Below are positions 63,585-64,000 of a stretch of DNA of 64,000 nucleotides, one piece after another; position 1 is the first letter of the stretch, and the number at the start of each line of letters is the position of its first letter. A model generated the notes under the pieces. That model was given only the letters and a program-made list of their open reading frames with translations, searched no databases and was not told the origin of the DNA. The stretch spans positions 248,001 to 312,000 of the forward strand of contig NZ_JADLRJ010000007.1 of NCBI RefSeq assembly GCF_015477355.1. The letters are read 5' to 3'. The DNA comes from Nocardia blacklockiae (lineage in GTDB: Bacteria; Actinomycetota; Actinomycetes; Mycobacteriales; Mycobacteriaceae). Position numbers and translations under genes: made by a program.

Positions 63585-64000
63585 ATGCCGAGCACCACCA
63601 CTCCGCAGCCCGCGGAACAATATCAAGATCATATGACGATTGCCGGGATCGGTGTCGTCAGTGGTTACGGCTGGGGACGGGAAAACCTCTGGCAGGGCCT
63701 GTTGAGCGGCAAGCCCGCGGCCCGGCTGTATCCAGGGTACGGCCCCGGCCGCGACGAGCGTGCCTGGGTGGCCCGACTACCCGAGGGCGGCGATCCGGCG
63801 GTGAGTCCCAGTCTCTACGCGCGGGCGATGCACGAGGCGGCCCGCGAGGCGATCGCCGACGCCACCGAGCGCGGCTGGCAGCGCGGGCGCACCGTGGGCC
63901 TGCTGCACGCGATCGTGCTCGGCGACGTCTACGACTGGCACGACTTCTACACCGTGGACCACGGCCATCGCCGCTCCCGCGACTATCTCCGATTATTACC
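63585..64000 (+). CDS. beta-ketoacyl synthase-like protein, N-terminal part (partial)
   Basis: 138 residues to the window edge, no stop reached. Starts MPSTTTPQPAEQYQDHMTIAGIGVVSGYGWGRENLWQG-like: I see MTIAGIGVVSGYGWG, the N-terminal strand and glycine turn of ketosynthases, then AMHEAAREAIADATERGW, the helix before the catalytic half. The nucleophilic Cys lies beyond the window. GAAGGAG lies 5-11 bases upstream of ATG. It could be a fatty-acid or polyketide condensing enzyme. Confidence 0.7.
   Translation, partial: MPSTTTPQPAEQYQDHMTIAGIGVVSGYGWGRENLWQGLLSGKPAARLYPGYGPGRDERAWVARLPEGGDPAVSPSLYARAMHEAAREAIADATERGWQRGRTVGLLHAIVLGDVYDWHDFYTVDHGHRRSRDYLRLL

Overview
The window is high-GC actinobacterial chromosome, most likely Nocardia or a close relative. 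The evidence is dense GC-third-position codon use, many GTG starts with 4-base gene overlaps, and a gene order I recognise from the Mycobacterium tuberculosis Rv1609-Rv1636 block: trpE, Trp-associated membrane gene, trpC-trpB-trpA, lgt, pyk, tesB, pdtaR, polA, rpsA, coaE, DUF402 gene, uvrB, universal stress protein. The species call is inference from recall; no search was run.

Region by region. 1-4.5 kb: tryptophan operon, closed by a hairpin. 4.6-5.7 kb: a small membrane ORF and a putative type II toxin-antitoxin pair with a perfect palindrome just upstream. 5.7-13.5 kb: lgt, TM2 protein, amino-acid ABC transporter lacking an ATPase, pyruvate kinase, thioesterase II, a tyrosine-phosphatase-like protein and a DUF4188-type protein. 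13.64-24.89 kb: an integrated actinomycete integrative and conjugative element (AICE) of 11,202 bp in tRNA-Leu(CAA). It is bounded by 55-bp identical att sites and carries int, xis, a RepSA-type HUH initiator, an FtsK/TraSA translocase, a DUF2637 spread protein, a Pra-like activator, a GntR/KorSA-type repressor with six CGTATACG operators, and a methyltransferase cargo gene. 25-31.3 kb: pdtaR, then a branched-chain amino-acid importer whose two ATPases (LivG and LivF) are fused in one ORF. 31.4-34.5 kb: polA and a cysteine-rich four-helix metal-binding protein. 34.7-37.3 kb: a promoter and Leu/Val-containing leader peptide ahead of a stand-alone LeuA regulatory domain, thioredoxin, and an isocitrate/tartrate-type decarboxylating dehydrogenase. 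37.4-40.2 kb: a complete amino-acid ABC transporter. 40.3-47 kb: accessory genes (DUF4383 protein, LysR/FAD-oxidase pair, SPFH/ribbon-helix-helix pair, a long repeat-containing protein, a methyltransferase). 47.2-59.4 kb: rpsA, phospholipase C, coaE-grpB fusion, two DUF402 genes, uvrB, glyoxalase-like, AraC and DoxX genes, and a universal stress protein. 59.5-64 kb: HelD/HelR-like helicase, a PAS-GGDEF protein and the start of a ketosynthase-like gene.

How the genes fit together. The AICE has modules for excision/integration (xis, int, att), rolling-circle replication (rep) and double-stranded DNA transfer (FtsK-like, DUF2637), apparently under one repressor whose sites lie before both the repressor and the rep-tra operon. 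The most unusual chromosomal locus is the stand-alone leucine-sensing domain behind what looks like a branched-chain amino-acid attenuator, 3.7 kb from the branched-chain importer.
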